Shown here: positions 33,961-42,479 of the stretch, in pieces
How the letters are laid out: each line of letters starts with the position of its first letter
How positions within the stretch are numbered: position 1 is the stretch's first letter
Assembly (NCBI GenBank): GCA_016713875.1
Contig: JADJOI010000003.1
Coordinates: 806,001 to 870,000 of the forward strand
Length of the DNA stretch: 64,000 nucleotides
Source: Flavobacteriales bacterium
Lineage (GTDB): Bacteria > Bacteroidota > Bacteroidia > Flavobacteriales_F > PHOS-HE28
Reading direction: 5' to 3'
Notes under the pieces: generated by a model
Told to the model about the DNA's origin: nothing
Databases searched by the model: none
The model's input: the letters and a program-made list of their open reading frames with translations, nothing else
Program-made: the position numbers and the translations under genes

Positions 33961-34715
33961 GGGCTCACGGAGGGGTTCGGACGCTTCGGGGCGCGCTCCT
34001 TCACCAGCGGCGGTGGAAGGGGCGAGCGCGACAGGATGAGCATGTTGGCGTCGTAGGTGACGATGCCGAGCATGATGGAGTTGATCAAACGGCCCACGTG
34101 CACCGGGTAGTGATGCTCGCGGCTGTAGGGGTTGTCCATGTACGGGTCCGCCACATGCACGGTCTTGCCCTCCATGGAGGTGAGCACCACGAAGTGCCCC
34201 ATGGGCTTTCCGCGGAGGTCATCGAAGACGCTCTGCCCGTTGGCGCCGGGGTGTTCGCGCTTGCTGCGGTAGAGGTAGGTGGCGCTGAGCCCGGTGAGGA
34301 TCGGCAGGTCCCGGTCCAGGTAGTCGCGCAGGAGGTCGGGGGTGGGGTCATCGAACCGGACCTCGCCGCCCATCTTCAGGAAGCGGGCGTAGGCCAGGCA
34401 GGCCGCGGTGAGCTTCTTGCCGTCCTTGAAGCGGGTCTGGGCCACGAGCTTCTTCCGTAGGACCTCACCCGGAAGGCCCTCCCAGGTGGGGTCGAACACG
34501 CGGAGGTTGTAGCTGTGGATGCGCGCATGGAAGCCCTGTTTCAGCGCGTGCAGGCCCAGGAAGACCGCCAGGGTGCCGCCGTCCTCCAGGGCGTGCACTT
34601 CCTGGATCACCTGGTCCAGCGGCATGTCGAGGCCCAAGTGCGCATAAACCGCCTGCAAGGCCGTGGGCCCGCAGGTGTTGTCATCGGGCTGGGGGAGGAT
34701 GCGGAGCCTGGGCAT
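33957..34715 (-). CDS. C39-like cysteine peptidase
   Basis: A 252-residue papain-fold peptidase of the C39-like group. The catalytic Cys is in QPDDNTCGPTALQAVYAHLG near the N-terminus, and the His/Asp part is in GHFVVLTSMEGKTVHVADPYMDNP. There is no signal peptide and no ABC fusion, so it is cytoplasmic. It is the first gene of the operon; the stop overlaps the RimK-like start by 4 bases. I chose ATG 34713-34715, and a CACCTTTG element lies 23 bases before it. It probably cuts or transfers a peptide made by the two ligases. Confidence 0.85.
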   Translation of the reverse strand: MPRLRILPQPDDNTCGPTALQAVYAHLGLDMPLDQVIQEVHALEDGGTLAVFLGLHALKQGFHARIHSYNLRVFDPTWEGLPGEVLRKKLVAQTRFKDGKKLTAACLAYARFLKMGGEVRFDDPTPDLLRDYLDRDLPILTGLSATYLYRSKREHPGANGQSVFDDLRGKPMGHFVVLTSMEGKTVHVADPYMDNPYSREHHYPVHVGRLINSIMLGIVTYDANMLILSRSPLPPPLVKERAPKRPNPSVSP

Positions 34716-34815
34716 GGAAGCCGGTTGGGCGGATCGTGCAAAGGTGAACGTGACCGGGTCGCGCGCGCGATCGGGCGACGGCCGGCCATGAACAGCCCGC
34801 CGTTCATGGCGCCTT

Positions 34816-34980
34816 AGAACCTGTTTGCAATACCCGCATTTGGCTGCGCGTTGGTCTTTGGCGACCATACTTCGCCGCGAGAACAGTCACGTAGCTCCGG
34901 CTATGCTCCTGTTCTCGCGTCTCGTCTGGTCGCCAAATCCTCAGCGCTCGCTTCAAAAGGGGGTATTGCAAACAGGTTCT
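34816..34980. mobile_element. 165-bp palindromic MITE-like element with terminal inverted repeats
   Basis: The ends are a perfect 20-base inverted repeat (34816-34835 AGAACCTGTTTGCAATACCC, and 34961-34980). Inside lie further nested inverted repeats TTTGGCGACCA (34857-34867 / 34927-34937) and GCGAGAACAG (34877-34886 / 34909-34918), so the whole element can fold into one long hairpin. TTA occurs on both sides (34814-34816 and 34980-34982) like a 3-base target duplication. It has no open frame. It sits between the C39 gene and the end of the DUF4340 gene and looks like a non-autonomous transposon remnant or dispersed palindromic repeat. Confidence 0.7.
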
Positions 34981-35017
34981 TAGGGCAGGAAGAATCCGCG
35001 TGTCTTGAACATGCGCG

Positions 35018-35914
35018 TCAGCTCGCGCGAGGGGTCGAACCGCATCTTCGATCCGGGGTCGAGCGAGGTGGTACTACCAACCCCGACCAGCCGGTGTAGA
35101 TGCTGACCGCGATGGGCGCGCGGCCATCATCGAAGCTCACTTCCAGTCCGTAGTCGGGGTTCAGCCCGGCGATGTTCACCGTGTCCGCAAAGGCCTGGGT
35201 GCGTGAGCGGACAAGGGGGGCCAGATAGCCGTCCACCTTGCTCTGATCCGCGGTATCGGCGTCCACCATCCACATGTTGCCTATACGCTCCACCACGAAG
35301 GCGGTATCCATGGAATAGCTGAACCGGAGACGCTGGATCCGCGCGGGATCACCGCGTACCAGCCACTTGGGCCGCCATTCGGCCAGGGGTTGTTCCGCCA
35401 GCATGCTCATGGTGCCCTCCACCGAGAAGACCTCGTCCTCGCCCGGGAGGTTCACCGTGGACCACATGCCCACCTGGCCGGGTGCGAAGGTGTTCCGCCC
35501 GTAATGCACGGTGCGCTCCGGACCGTCCACCAGCCTGAACACGGCGGTCTCGCGAAGGCTGTCGGTGAGGTCATAGCGCTCCTTCACCAGGTCCATGAAG
35601 CCCGTGAGCCGCTTGCTGCGCATGTGGGCGTGGCCTCCGAGGAACTCGCGGACACGTTCATCGTCAGCGCGATGGGTGCGGCCGTCCAGGCTCACCGTCC
35701 ATCCATCGGGGCTGCGGTCGAAGTGCAGTTCCGCGGGCCGCATCGCGCTGGGGAAGAGGGAGAAGCCGGTGACCGCGGCGGTGTCCAGGGTCATCACCAC
35801 ATCGCGGAAGCTGCGGTCCTTGGCGCGCGGGCTCCACAGGTTGGAGATGAGGAAGAGCAGGCCGAGCACGCCGATGGCGATGAGCAGGGCCCGGGTGCTG
35901 AGGTTACTCCACAT
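35018..35914 (-). CDS. DUF4340 protein with frameshifted C-terminus
   Basis: A 298-residue protein as read, with one N-terminal membrane helix (LLIAIGVLGLLFLISNLW) and the DUF4340 periplasmic beta repeats (DGWTVSLDGRTHRADDERVREFL). The end reads IYTGW and then an unnatural stretch to a TGA. Skipping to the next frame near 35091 gives SLDPGSKMRFDPSRELTRMF and ends FFLP with TAA at 34980-34982, a natural-looking tail. One G missing from a G run would explain it. The gene overlaps gldG by 11 bases and belongs to the same operon. Confidence 0.8.
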   Translation of the reverse strand: MWSNLSTRALLIAIGVLGLLFLISNLWSPRAKDRSFRDVVMTLDTAAVTGFSLFPSAMRPAELHFDRSPDGWTVSLDGRTHRADDERVREFLGGHAHMRSKRLTGFMDLVKERYDLTDSLRETAVFRLVDGPERTVHYGRNTFAPGQVGMWSTVNLPGEDEVFSVEGTMSMLAEQPLAEWRPKWLVRGDPARIQRLRFSYSMDTAFVVERIGNMWMVDADTADQSKVDGYLAPLVRSRTQAFADTVNIAGLNPDYGLEVSFDDGRAPIAVSIYTGWSGLVVPPRSTPDRRCGSTPRAS

Positions 35915-37418
35915 GGCCGGGGGCCGTTCGGGCCTTTCGTTGGCGGCGTCGCCACTGCATGCGCAGCACGCCTCCTGCGATCACGAGCAGGATGGGGAGC
36001 AGCAGGTTGGACCACTTGAGCGTGCCGCGCTCGGCATCGCTCAGCTCATCGAGCGGCCTGTAGTTGACGCCCTTGCCGCGCAGGTCGATGAGTCCGGTCT
36101 GATCGCTCACCCAGTCCACGGCGTTCACCAGCAGGTTCACGTTGTCCGGGTTCAGCTGGCCGCCTTCCGCGCCCGTGGCGAAGTTGCCGTTGCCGATCAC
36201 CACGAGGCGTGCGCCGGGTCCATTGCCGAAGGGCCCTTCAACGGCGAAGGCGAGGTGGCGAGGGGCCTGGGTGAAGTCGGCATCGGTCCATTGGCGCTGC
36301 AGGTCGACCTCGTGCGGAAGGGCCACCGAGCCGGTGCGGTCGCTGGTGGAGAGCAGCGGGGTGTAACGGTAGGTGCTGTCGCCGGTGACCGTGAACGAGC
36401 GGGCGAACTGCATCACGACGGCCTCAAGGCCTGAAGCCACCGGATGCTCACCGAAGCGGGTCACCAGGGGGAAGTAGGGGAAGGCCATGGCCGTTTGCAG
36501 ATTGAAGAAACCCCTCTGCTGCATCACCTGCACCTGGCCGCACTGGGCGTCGGTCACCAGGTCGAGGTCGGCGCGCAGGCCGTGGCGTGCGAGCCACGCG
36601 TCGATCCCCGTGTAGCGCAGCTCCACGAGGGGCGTGCGCTGCAGGTCGGCGGCGGCATTGCTGAAGGCGACGACCACCCCTCCGCCGCGCGCCATGAACT
36701 CTTCCAACCGCTGCAGCGCCATGGGGCTGATGGTGTCCGCAGGGTCGATGATGGCGATGGTGCGGAAGCGGCCGTGCACCGGCATGGTGTCGTAAATGGT
36801 CATGGGCTCCACGCTGTAGAGGACGCTGAGGCCCTGCATGGCCTGGGCCATGGCGTTCACCGAGGGTTCGCCGTGCCCCTGCATGATGCCGACCACGGGC
36901 TTCTCCTGCACGCTCACTTCCTTGATGCGGGAGCTGAGCTCCCACTCCATGGGCGATCCGGGCTGCACAACAGGGATCACGGCCTGCTGCTCGCCCATGC
37001 GCACCACGGCGCCCATGAAGGCCTTGATCTGCTCGGCCTTGTCCTTTTCCCGCGTGTTGACCAGAAGAGGGCGGATGCCTGTCTCCAAGGCCTGTTGTTC
37101 CAGTGAGTCGGCCGTGGACGGATCGATCATCTCGTACACCACGTTGCCGCCGGAGCGTTCGGCGTACTCCACGAGCAGGTCGCGGAACTCATCGCGGGCC
37201 ACGGCCAGGTCCGGAGGCAGGTCCTCGGTGAAGTAGCCGGTGATGGTGGCGGCCTCGGGGAGGTCCTTCAGGATGTCGCGCGTGGCTTTGCTCAGCGTGT
37301 AGCGCTGGTCGCTGGTGAGGTCGAGACGGACGTGGTACCGCGAGCCGACGAGGTTGAGCAGCACCAGCACGGCGGCGAAGAGCAGCCCGAAGCGGATCAT
37401 GGCGGCCTTGGTCCTCAT
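35904..37418 (-). CDS. gldG: GldG-type gliding-motility ABC auxiliary protein
   Basis: A 504-residue membrane-anchored protein. One N-terminal helix (IRFGLLFAAVLVLLNLVG) is followed by the ABC_transp_aux/IFT domain (YTLSKATRDILKDLPEAATITGYF, GTHEPSVN-like GHGEPSVN, RGGGVVVAFSNAAADLQ) and a C-terminal membrane helix (LKWSNLLLPILLVIAGGVL). With GldA and GldF it forms the ABC complex linked to gliding motility in Bacteroidota. It starts 4 bases after gldF. Confidence 0.85.
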   Translation of the reverse strand: MRTKAAMIRFGLLFAAVLVLLNLVGSRYHVRLDLTSDQRYTLSKATRDILKDLPEAATITGYFTEDLPPDLAVARDEFRDLLVEYAERSGGNVVYEMIDPSTADSLEQQALETGIRPLLVNTREKDKAEQIKAFMGAVVRMGEQQAVIPVVQPGSPMEWELSSRIKEVSVQEKPVVGIMQGHGEPSVNAMAQAMQGLSVLYSVEPMTIYDTMPVHGRFRTIAIIDPADTISPMALQRLEEFMARGGGVVVAFSNAAADLQRTPLVELRYTGIDAWLARHGLRADLDLVTDAQCGQVQVMQQRGFFNLQTAMAFPYFPLVTRFGEHPVASGLEAVVMQFARSFTVTGDSTYRYTPLLSTSDRTGSVALPHEVDLQRQWTDADFTQAPRHLAFAVEGPFGNGPGARLVVIGNGNFATGAEGGQLNPDNVNLLVNAVDWVSDQTGLIDLRGKGVNYRPLDELSDAERGTLKWSNLLLPILLVIAGGVLRMQWRRRQRKARTAPGHVE

Positions 37419-37422
37419 GGCA

Positions 37423-38148
37423 TCAGCGCTGCAGTCCGCGTTTGGCCAGTTGAAGTTCCGCGCCGACGAGCCCTGCTGCGGCGATGCTCAGGAAGTAGAG
37501 CACATCGCGACTGTCCACCACGCCGCGCGACATGGAGTCGAAGTGGACGCCCATGCCCAGGAAGTCGAACACGCGGCCCATGGATCCGGTGAGCGACGCG
37601 GCCACGATCCCGAAGAGGAGGTGGAAACACGCTCCGATGACCAGGGCGATGAGGAAGGCCACGAGCTGGTTGTTGGTGATGGAGCTGGCGAAGACCCCGA
37701 TGCCGATGTAGCTGGCGCTCATCAGTAGCAAGGCCAGGTAACCGCACACGGCGGCGCCATGGTCGATGGGCCCGATGCGGGCCACGGTGATGTAGTAGGG
37801 CAGGGTGCAGAGAAGGGCCGCCGCGATCAGCAGCAGGCAGGAGGTGAACTTGCCGAGCACCACCTGCCAGTCGGTGACGGCTTTGGTGAGCAGCAGGTCG
37901 AGGGTGCCGGTGCGACGTTCCTCGGCCAGGGTGCGCATGGTGAGGGCGGGGATGAAGAAGAAGAGCGTCCAATAGGCGATGTTGAAGAAGCTGCCGAGGT
38001 CGGCCTGGCCCTGCATGAACACATCCGCGCCGAACCACCAGGTGAAGAAACCGCTGATGCCCAGGAAGACCACCAGCAGGATGTAGGCCATGAGGGAGTC
38101 GAAGAAGGAGGCGAGCTCCCGGCGGGCGATGGTCCAGGTCGTACGCAC
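37423..38148 (-). CDS. gldF: GldF-type ABC permease
   Basis: A 241-residue permease with six predicted membrane helices (for example AYILLVVFLGISGFFTWWF and LLIAAALLCTLPYYITVA) and the ERRTGTLDLLLTKAVTDWQVVLGK motif of ABC-2 transporters. It is the partner of the GldA ATPase upstream and GldG downstream. The start codon is GTG (38146-38148), 6 bases after the gldA stop. Confidence 0.88.
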   Translation of the reverse strand: MRTTWTIARRELASFFDSLMAYILLVVFLGISGFFTWWFGADVFMQGQADLGSFFNIAYWTLFFFIPALTMRTLAEERRTGTLDLLLTKAVTDWQVVLGKFTSCLLLIAAALLCTLPYYITVARIGPIDHGAAVCGYLALLLMSASYIGIGVFASSITNNQLVAFLIALVIGACFHLLFGIVAASLTGSMGRVFDFLGMGVHFDSMSRGVVDSRDVLYFLSIAAAGLVGAELQLAKRGLQR

Positions 38149-38154
38149 GGTGGA

Positions 38155-39078
38155 TCAGTTCAGCGTAAGGTCTCGGAAGACATCCTCGAGGCGCGAGCCC
38201 GGGGAGTGCAGTTCGGTGAGGGTCCAGCCCCGGTCCACGCACAGGCGATAGACCGGGCGGGCGATGTGGGCGTCAGCAGCGGCTTGCAGGAGGAAGGCCC
38301 CGTCGGCCGCGACCTCCATGGCCTCCACGCCTGGCAGGCCGCGTAGGGCCGCGGCCGGGGCGCCAGGGGGAGCGTCCTCGATCCGCACCCGCACCAGCGG
38401 GCGGCCTTGGGCCTGCCGTCGCAGATCGCCCGGCGTGCCATCGGCCACGATCCTTCCCTTGTTGATGATGAGGATGCGGTCGCACGTGGCCTCCACCTCG
38501 GGCAGGATGTGGGTGCTGAAGATGACCGTCTTGGCCCGGCCCACTTCCTTGATCAGCTCCCGGATCTCCACGATCTGGTTGGGGTCCAATCCGGTCGTGG
38601 GCTCATCGAGGATGAGCACCTCGGGATCGTGGACCATCGCCTGGGCCAGGCCGACGCGCTGGCGGTAGCCCTTGCTAAGCTCTCCGACGCGCTTGTGTTT
38701 CTCGGCATCGAGGCCGCACACGCGCACCATCTCGGCCAGGCGCTCACGGATCCGGCCATCGGACAGGCCCTGCACGCGTGCCGCGAAACGCAGGTGGTCG
38801 AGCACGGGCATGTCCTCGTACAATGGGTTGTTCTCCGGCAGATAGCCGATGTGGCGGCGGACGGTCTGGAGCTCGCTCAGCACCGACCGGCCTCCGATAT
38901 GGATGCCGCCCGCATCCGGTGCGAGCAGGCCGCAGATCATCTTCATGGTGGTGGACTTCCCGGCGCCGTTGGGACCCAGGAAACCGAGCACCTCACCGGG
39001 CCGCACCACGAAGCTGATGCCATCCACCGCGGCCTGCGGGCCGTAGCGCTTGGTGAGGCCTTCGATGCGGATGTCCAT
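38155..39078 (-). CDS. gldA: GldA-type ABC ATPase
   Basis: A 307-residue ATPase: Walker A GPNGAGKSTTMK, signature LSKGYRQRVGLAQ, Walker B VLILDEPTTGLDPNQ, H-loop FSTHILPEV. The C-terminal ~80 residues vary, as in this branch of the family. It is the first gene of the GldA/GldF/GldG/DUF4340 operon. I chose ATG 39076-39078; a TATTTTTG element (exact TAnnTTTG) lies 10 bases before it. Confidence 0.88.
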   Translation of the reverse strand: MDIRIEGLTKRYGPQAAVDGISFVVRPGEVLGFLGPNGAGKSTTMKMICGLLAPDAGGIHIGGRSVLSELQTVRRHIGYLPENNPLYEDMPVLDHLRFAARVQGLSDGRIRERLAEMVRVCGLDAEKHKRVGELSKGYRQRVGLAQAMVHDPEVLILDEPTTGLDPNQIVEIRELIKEVGRAKTVIFSTHILPEVEATCDRILIINKGRIVADGTPGDLRRQAQGRPLVRVRIEDAPPGAPAAALRGLPGVEAMEVAADGAFLLQAAADAHIARPVYRLCVDRGWTLTELHSPGSRLEDVFRDLTLN

Positions 39079-39088
39079 GTGAGCGGCG

Positions 39089-39096
39089 CAAAAATA
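39089..39096 (-). promoter_or_regulatory. TAnnTTTG -7 element of the gld operon
   Basis: On the minus strand TATTTTTG, an exact TAnnTTTG match, about 10 bases before the gldA ATG. The leader would be very short. Confidence 0.6.
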
Positions 39097-39155
39097 TCCG
39101 GCCACGTGCGGCGGCTTCGGGTGGTGTGCGAAAAAACGTTAACGGCCTGGGTGGG

Positions 39156-39692
39156 TCAACGGGGTGGGTCGGAGAAGAGCTCCTTGGGCAGGGCCCCTTC
39201 ATGCTCCAGCAGCCATTTCTTGCGCCAGAGCCCGCCCACATAACCGGTGAGCAGCCCGTCGCTGGCGATCACCCGGTGACAGGGGACCAGGATGGGCAAT
39301 GGGTTGCTGCCGCAGGCGTGCCCCACGGTGCGTCCCAAGGCGCGGCCACCGATGCGTTCCCCGATGGCCTGGTAGGTCAACGTGCGGCCGTACGGGATGT
39401 CGTCGATCGCAGCCCAGACCAACCGCTGGAAGCGGGTGCCGAGCCGCTGTAGGGGCAGGTCGAAGGTCCGCCGCTTTCCGGTGAAGTAGTGGTCCACCTG
39501 GCGCGCGGCCTCGGAGAGCAGGGGCGGGGTCTTGCTGCGATTGCCCGTGATGGCTTCGTAGGATACGCGGGTGATCAGTGCTCCATCGCTCTCCAGGAAG
39601 ACCTTGCCGAGCGGACCATCGACGGCAAGGACATGGAGCGGGGCGAACAGCTCAGGTGCGCGGGTCCTGCGAGCGGCCGTGGGCATGGGCAT
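39156..39692 (-). CDS. methylated-DNA--protein-cysteine methyltransferase
   Basis: A 178-residue alkyltransferase that removes methyl groups from O6-methylguanine to its own Cys. The active site is PCHRV with C138. FQRLVWAAIDDIPYGRTLTY and the GSNPLPILVPCHRVIASDG segment are conserved. The start could be ATG 39690-39692 or the second Met two codons on. There is no Ada regulatory domain. It diverges from the DUF2461 gene, with 30 bases between the starts. Confidence 0.92.
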   Translation of the reverse strand: MPMPTAARRTRAPELFAPLHVLAVDGPLGKVFLESDGALITRVSYEAITGNRSKTPPLLSEAARQVDHYFTGKRRTFDLPLQRLGTRFQRLVWAAIDDIPYGRTLTYQAIGERIGGRALGRTVGHACGSNPLPILVPCHRVIASDGLLTGYVGGLWRKKWLLEHEGALPKELFSDPPR

Positions 39693-39722
39693 TGGATTAA
39701 CTTCCGCGCAAAATAGGCAGCC

Positions 39723-40385
39723 ATGGCGTGGTTCGGTCCGGACTTCAACCGCTTCTTCAAGGAGCTTGCGGCCCAGAACAACAAGGAGTGGTTCGACGGG
39801 CAGCGCAAGCGCTATGAAGCGAGCGTGAATGAGCCGTTCACGGCGTTCGTCGGCGAGCTGATCGCGCGGGTTGGCGCGCTGGACAAGCGGGTACGGATCA
39901 CCCCGCAGGAAGCGATCTTCCGCATCAATCGCGACGTACGCTTCAGCAAGGACAAAGCACCCTACAAGCTGGCGTGCTCGGCGATCATCTCCGCGGCCGG
40001 ACGCAAGGACCATGGTGTGCCCGGCATGTACATCGAGCTGGGTCCAGAGAAGGTGGCGATCTATGGCGGAAGCTACCAGCCGGAGAAGGAGGCGCTTCTT
40101 ACCATCCGGGAACGGATCGCTGCCAAGCCGGCCATCTTTCGATCGCTGTACACGGCCAAGCCGTTCACCAGCCGGTTCGGAACGATGCTCGGAGAGCGGA
40201 ACAAGGTGCTTCCCCCGGACCTGCGCGAAGCGGCCGAGCGTGAACCCATGCTCTACAACAAACAGTTCTACTGGTGCGCCGAGCTGCCTGCATCCAAGGT
40301 CACTTCGCCGGACCTGGCCGACGTGATCATGGAGCACTATATGGCCATGCGACCCTTGAACGAATTCCTTCTGGGCAAGACCTGA
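39723..40385 (+). CDS. DUF2461 protein
   Basis: A 220-residue protein of the DUF2461 family (cytoplasmic, function unknown, mostly Bacteroidota and Proteobacteria). Typical segments are FNRFFKELAAQNNKEWFDGQRKRYE, RINRDVRFSKDKAPYK and GMYIELGPEKVAIYGG. The length matches the family. Start ATG 39723. It ends at the bidirectional terminator at 40392-40418. Confidence 0.9.
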   Translation: MAWFGPDFNRFFKELAAQNNKEWFDGQRKRYEASVNEPFTAFVGELIARVGALDKRVRITPQEAIFRINRDVRFSKDKAPYKLACSAIISAAGRKDHGVPGMYIELGPEKVAIYGGSYQPEKEALLTIRERIAAKPAIFRSLYTAKPFTSRFGTMLGERNKVLPPDLREAAEREPMLYNKQFYWCAELPASKVTSPDLADVIMEHYMAMRPLNEFLLGKT

Positions 40386-40391
40386 AACGAC

Positions 40392-40418
40392 GGAAGGCGA
40401 CCCCGGGGGTCGCCTTCC
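40392..40418. terminator. bidirectional hairpin terminator
   Basis: GGAAGGCGACCCC pairs with GGGGTCGCCTTCC over 13 bases around a single central base. It lies between the convergent DUF2461 and YceI genes and can terminate both. Confidence 0.65.
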
Positions 40419-40436
40419 GCGCAACTTGATCCGGGC

Positions 40437-41066
40437 TTATTGCCCCTTGCCCACCAGCGACACCACGATCTCGATGTCGTCGCTGAGCACCATGTCCTTC
40501 ATCGGGTTGGCCCAGGACACGCCGTACTTCTGGCGGTTGAACACCAGCTTGCCGCTGGCGTTGGCCATGCCGTTCTCCTCGCTGATCACGATGTCGGTGA
40601 CGGTCTCGGTGGCCATACGGCCGCGCACGTTCAGTTCGCCGGTGGCGGTATTGCCGCTCACGGAGGTCACCTTGAAGCTGGCCGTGGGGAAGCTGTCGAC
40701 CGCGAAGAAGTCAGGGCTGGCAAGGTGGCCGGTGAGCTTCTCCTTGGTGTAGTCCTTGTTGTAGTTGGTGTCGACGGGCATCATGCTCTTCATGTCCACC
40801 ACGAAACCTCCGGAGACGAGCTGGCCGCCCTTGGCCGTGAAGCTGCCCTCGGTGAAGGCCATGGTGCCCTCGTGGTACTTCACACCGATCATCACCCCTT
40901 TCCAAGTGAGCTTGCTGGCCGCGATGTCCACAGCGTAGGTCACTTCCTTGGCCGCCATGGAGGCCGCGCTGTCGATCGCACCTTCGCCTTCGGCGGTGCT
41001 ACCGCCGCCGCAGGAGGCGAGGGTAAGGGCCACCATGGCGGTGGCGCTGAACAATTGGAGCTTCAT
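40437..41066 (-). CDS. YceI-family lipoprotein
   Basis: A 209-residue exported beta-barrel-like lipocalin of the YceI family, which binds isoprenoid-type lipids in the periplasm. The lipobox LASCGGG follows the signal (MKLQLFSATAMVALTLASC). The family segments DIAASKLTWKGVMIGVKYHEG and KLTGHLASPDFFAVDSFPTASF are clear. ATG 41064-41066. It has an exact TAnnTTTG element 27 bases before the start. Confidence 0.9.
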   Translation of the reverse strand: MKLQLFSATAMVALTLASCGGGSTAEGEGAIDSAASMAAKEVTYAVDIAASKLTWKGVMIGVKYHEGTMAFTEGSFTAKGGQLVSGGFVVDMKSMMPVDTNYNKDYTKEKLTGHLASPDFFAVDSFPTASFKVTSVSGNTATGELNVRGRMATETVTDIVISEENGMANASGKLVFNRQKYGVSWANPMKDMVLSDDIEIVVSLVGKGQ

Positions 41067-41093
41067 CGGTTCTATCGTTGGGGTTTGGGGCGG

Positions 41094-41101
41094 CAAATGT
41101 A
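41094..41101 (-). promoter_or_regulatory. TAnnTTTG -7 element of the yceI-like gene
   Basis: On the minus strand TACATTTG, an exact TAnnTTTG match, 27 bases before the ATG. It is one of the exact matches with a longer leader. Confidence 0.55.
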
Positions 41102-41151
41102 GCCTTGAAAACATCCCATGGAAAATAAATGATCGACGATCGGATGTTGGA

Positions 41152-42321
41152 TCACCCATGGAAGGTGCGACCCTCGCGGACCATCCTGCGCAGCAGGGGG
41201 GAAGGTCGATATCGGTCCTCCCCATATTCGGTCTGCAGGCTTTGCAGCATGGACAAGCAGCGGTCCAGGCCGATCTCATCCGCCCACCTCAGCAGGCCCT
41301 TGGGATAGTTGACACCCTTGGTCATGGCCAACTCCAGGGCGTCGCGGTCGGCGATGCCGTGGTAGAGGGCATCCGCAGCCTCGTTGATGAGCATTGCAAG
41401 GATCCGGCGGAAGATCATGTCCTGCAGTTCCGGATCGTTCTTGGGCGCGGGAGGGGCGGTCGTGCCGCTGTGGTCGTAGTAGCCGCGCCCGGACTTTCGT
41501 CCCAGGCGACCGCTCTCCACCTGGCGCTGCTGGGTGAGGCTGGGCCGGTAGCGGGGATCGAAGAAGAAGGCCTCGAACACGCTGCGGGTGACGGCGAAGT
41601 TGACATCGTTGCCAATGAGGTCCATCAGCTCGAAAGGCCCCATGCGGAAGCCGCCGACCGTGCGCATGGCATGGTCGATGGTGGCCATGTCCGCCAACCC
41701 CTCGTCGAAGATGCGCAGGGCTTCGCCGTAGAAAGGGCGGGCCACCCGGTTGACGATGAACCCAGGCGTGTCCTTACAGACCACCGGGACCTTGCTCCAT
41801 TGCTCCATCCACATACTGCACCGTTCGGCCAGCCCCACATCGGTGACGAGCCCGGGTACCACCTCCACCAACGGCATCAAAGGTGCGGGGTTGAAGAAGT
41901 GAAGGCCGATCACCCGTTCGGGATGAGCGCAAGCCCCGGCGATGGCCGTTACGCTGAGGCTGCTGGTGTTCGTGGCCAGCACACAGTCGGCATCGACCAC
42001 GGATCCGAGCCGGGTGAACAGTTCGCGTTTGGCCGACAGATCCTCCACGATGGCCTCGATGACCAGACCAGGACCGGCGAGCTCGGTCACGGCCCCCACG
42101 GCTTGCAGCCGCGCGCCGGCCTGAGCCGCTTCGGTAGGTGTGAGCCTTCCCTTGTCGGCCAGCTTGTTGAGCGTTTCGCGGATGGCGTCCACGGCGCGTT
42201 GCGCGGCCTCCGGCCGTGCATCCATCAGGCGCACCGGATGACCGGCCAGGGCAGCCAGCTGCGCAATGCCGCTGCCCATCGCCCCGGCACCGATCACCGC
42301 CACGTTCATCGAGCTTTCCAT
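41152..42321 (-). CDS. 3-hydroxyacyl-CoA dehydrogenase (3-hydroxybutyryl-CoA type)
   Basis: A 389-residue NAD-dependent enzyme of fatty-acid or butanoate metabolism. The Rossmann GxGxxG is VIGAGAMGSGIA at the N-terminus. NTSSLSVTAIA, GLHFFNPAPLMPLVEVVPG and VCKDTPGFIVNRV are catalytic and domain segments, and a second dimerisation region follows. The start may be ATG 42319-42321 or Met 5 (42307-42309). It is divergent from the RlmI-type gene across the 600-base palindrome region, and copy 1 of the palindrome lies 86 bases upstream. Confidence 0.9.
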   Translation of the reverse strand: MESSMNVAVIGAGAMGSGIAQLAALAGHPVRLMDARPEAAQRAVDAIRETLNKLADKGRLTPTEAAQAGARLQAVGAVTELAGPGLVIEAIVEDLSAKRELFTRLGSVVDADCVLATNTSSLSVTAIAGACAHPERVIGLHFFNPAPLMPLVEVVPGLVTDVGLAERCSMWMEQWSKVPVVCKDTPGFIVNRVARPFYGEALRIFDEGLADMATIDHAMRTVGGFRMGPFELMDLIGNDVNFAVTRSVFEAFFFDPRYRPSLTQQRQVESGRLGRKSGRGYYDHSGTTAPPAPKNDPELQDMIFRRILAMLINEAADALYHGIADRDALELAMTKGVNYPKGLLRWADEIGLDRCLSMLQSLQTEYGEDRYRPSPLLRRMVREGRTFHG

Positions 42322-42406
42322 GATCAACACCGCGTTGATGGCGGTCAAGGAGGCGAAGTTCGGGGCTGGCGGGGAACTGGCTGAGAAGCGAATGTCCCGG
42401 GAACAT

Positions 42407-42422
42407 ATGTATGGCCATACAT
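42407..42422. repeat. palindromic repeat, copy 1
   Basis: ATGTATGGCCATACAT, a perfect 16-base palindrome centred between 42414 and 42415. Its left flank AACAT and right flank GCTTT partly match the other copies. It is 86 bases upstream of the minus-strand dehydrogenase start. Confidence 0.9.
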
Positions 42423-42479
42423 GCTTTCTGTTGGTGTGTGTGTCGACCTCTACTCGATCCAGGGACGCACCTGGGAGCT

